Positions 63,124 through 64,000 of a DNA stretch of 64,000 nt are shown here, one piece after another. The notes beneath the pieces are model-generated. The model was not told the DNA's origin. It did no database searches and saw only the letters and a program-made list of their open reading frames with translations. This stretch comes from Scleropages formosus. Taxonomy: Eukaryota; Chordata; Actinopteri; Osteoglossiformes; Osteoglossidae. Numbering within the stretch: the first letter of the stretch is position 1; each line of letters begins with the position of its first letter. The translations under genes and the position numbers were made by a program. The stretch lies in contig NC_041813.1 in NCBI RefSeq assembly GCF_900964775.1, forward strand, positions 32,056,960 to 32,120,959. Direction: 5' to 3'.

Positions 63124-63264
63124 AACAGTCACGGGGTCACGGGGAACCGGAGCCTACCCGGCAACACAGGGCATAGGGCCAGAGGGGGAGGGGACACACC
63201 CAGGACGGGACGCCAGTCCGTCGCAAGGCACCCCAAGTGGGACTCGAACCCCAGACCCACTTGT
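63124..63264 (-). repeat. SINE family A, partial second copy
   Basis: 'gtcacggggtcacggggaac' to 'gaaccccagacccac'; both the GT tail and the tRNA-like head are missing. Short 'gttaaacagt' copies at 63120 and 63264 flank it. Confidence 0.75.
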
Positions 63265-64000
63265 TAAACAGTACATTGAAATTTTATTCTCTGTGGTATT
63301 TCATTTCAGAATCCTGAAATTCAGAATGTATTGTTTTAGGGTGACATTGTTTTCACGTCAGTGTGGTGAGAAGTGCTTCTTTTGTTTTGCCTCGTTTTGG
63401 CGTAGAGTAAAAAAAAAACTAACATGGCAGTGCCCACACAATGAAGCGGTGCTAAAGAAATATCTGTGTCAGAGCTTATATATGAAGGGTCTTGGAACCC
63501 CCAAAACACTACAGTTGGGAGATAGTTTCAGAAAAATAAAAAATATGAAATATGCTACTTCATAAGTATTCAATCCCTATATATTAATACTAAGTAAAGC
63601 TAGCTTTTGCTGCAACAGCAGCTTTAAATATTTTGGGGTATTTACCAGCTTTGCACACTGTTCCAAAATTATTTGAGTTGATTATTCTAGGAAGATTTGC
63701 TCCAGGGTGTTCAGGCTTGTTGGATGATATGATTTGTCTCCAATTTCCAAATAGTGGCTCTGATTCCTGGTAGAATTGAGATCATGAATTTGATTAACCA
63801 ATCGCAGAGCGTTCACTCTTTTGTTCTTGAGCTGCTCCTGTACTGCTTTCCCTGATGATGAAAGCAACCTAACAGCATGGTGCTGCCACCACCATATTTC
63901 ACTTTAGGGATGGCGTTTCTTGAGGATTGGACAGTGTTAAGTTAAGTGTTACCACCGTATTGCTGCACAGCTCCACTGTGCTTCAGTTTCAACTCACAGA

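Larger units (their letters stand above)
62846..64000. mobile_element. Tc1/mariner-like DNA transposon relic, cut by window end
   Basis: 'tttgcaaaagtattcacacc' (62854) begins a sequence with the landmarks of fish/frog Tc1-like elements: 'gaaattttattctctgtggt', 'agcttttgctgcaacagcag', 'taccagctttgcacac' and 'catggtgctgccaccaccat'. These last motifs lie on the antisense strand of the transposase region, with no open frame left. Two SINE A copies are inserted near its left end. The right terminal repeat would lie outside the window. Confidence 0.65.

Overview
This is vertebrate nuclear DNA. Multi-exon genes with GT-AG introns, long (GT)n microsatellites, two abundant tRNA-derived SINE families and Rex3-type LINEs point to a ray-finned fish. 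The gene structures and the SINE family ending in (GT)n would fit a teleost of the bonytongue group, but that last step is inference. There is no bacterial-type content, and I recognised no retroviral or LTR element.

Layout, left to right. 718-1316 holds the last three coding exons of an ASPHD1-like hydroxylase (+). 4626-6853 is CABP5 (+). 11299-14228 is a class I phosphatidylinositol transfer protein (-), with a complete 270-residue model that includes an 8-nt exon. 15657-16489 is YPEL3 (-), 19049-21582 is GDPD3 (-) and 24715-27736 is MAPK3/ERK1 (-). MAPK3 is head-to-head with NUDT9 (28357-30465, +). 31759-31885 is a lone, diverged last exon of PPP4C (-). 32279-35671 is CLN3 (-) and 37364-39060 is ALDOA (-). 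Then come weak unidentified exons (40341-41039), a small cysteine-rich membrane protein gene (43935-44830, -), a repeat-dense stretch (45.3-54.9 kb) and NUCB1 (55656-58179, +). The right end is repeat-rich and finishes inside a Tc1/mariner-like transposon.

The gene set is essentially the human 16p11.2 block (ASPHD1, ALDOA, PPP4C, YPEL3, GDPD3, MAPK3, CLN3) together with two human 19q13.33 genes (CABP5, NUCB1). YPEL3-GDPD3-MAPK3 keep their mammalian order and orientation. PPP4C appears only as a decayed terminal exon. The coding models were assembled by hand from splice sites; total lengths (379 aa for ERK1, 364 aa for aldolase, 119 aa for YPEL3, 270 aa for PITP) agree with the families.

Mobile DNA is mostly SINEs and LINEs. 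Two Rex3 copies (41298-42717 and 50819-53985) each have visible target-site duplications. The second sits in DNA next to two L1-like 3' ends. Several SINEs have clear target-site duplications, including three copies of one 10-bp target around two tandem SINEs.
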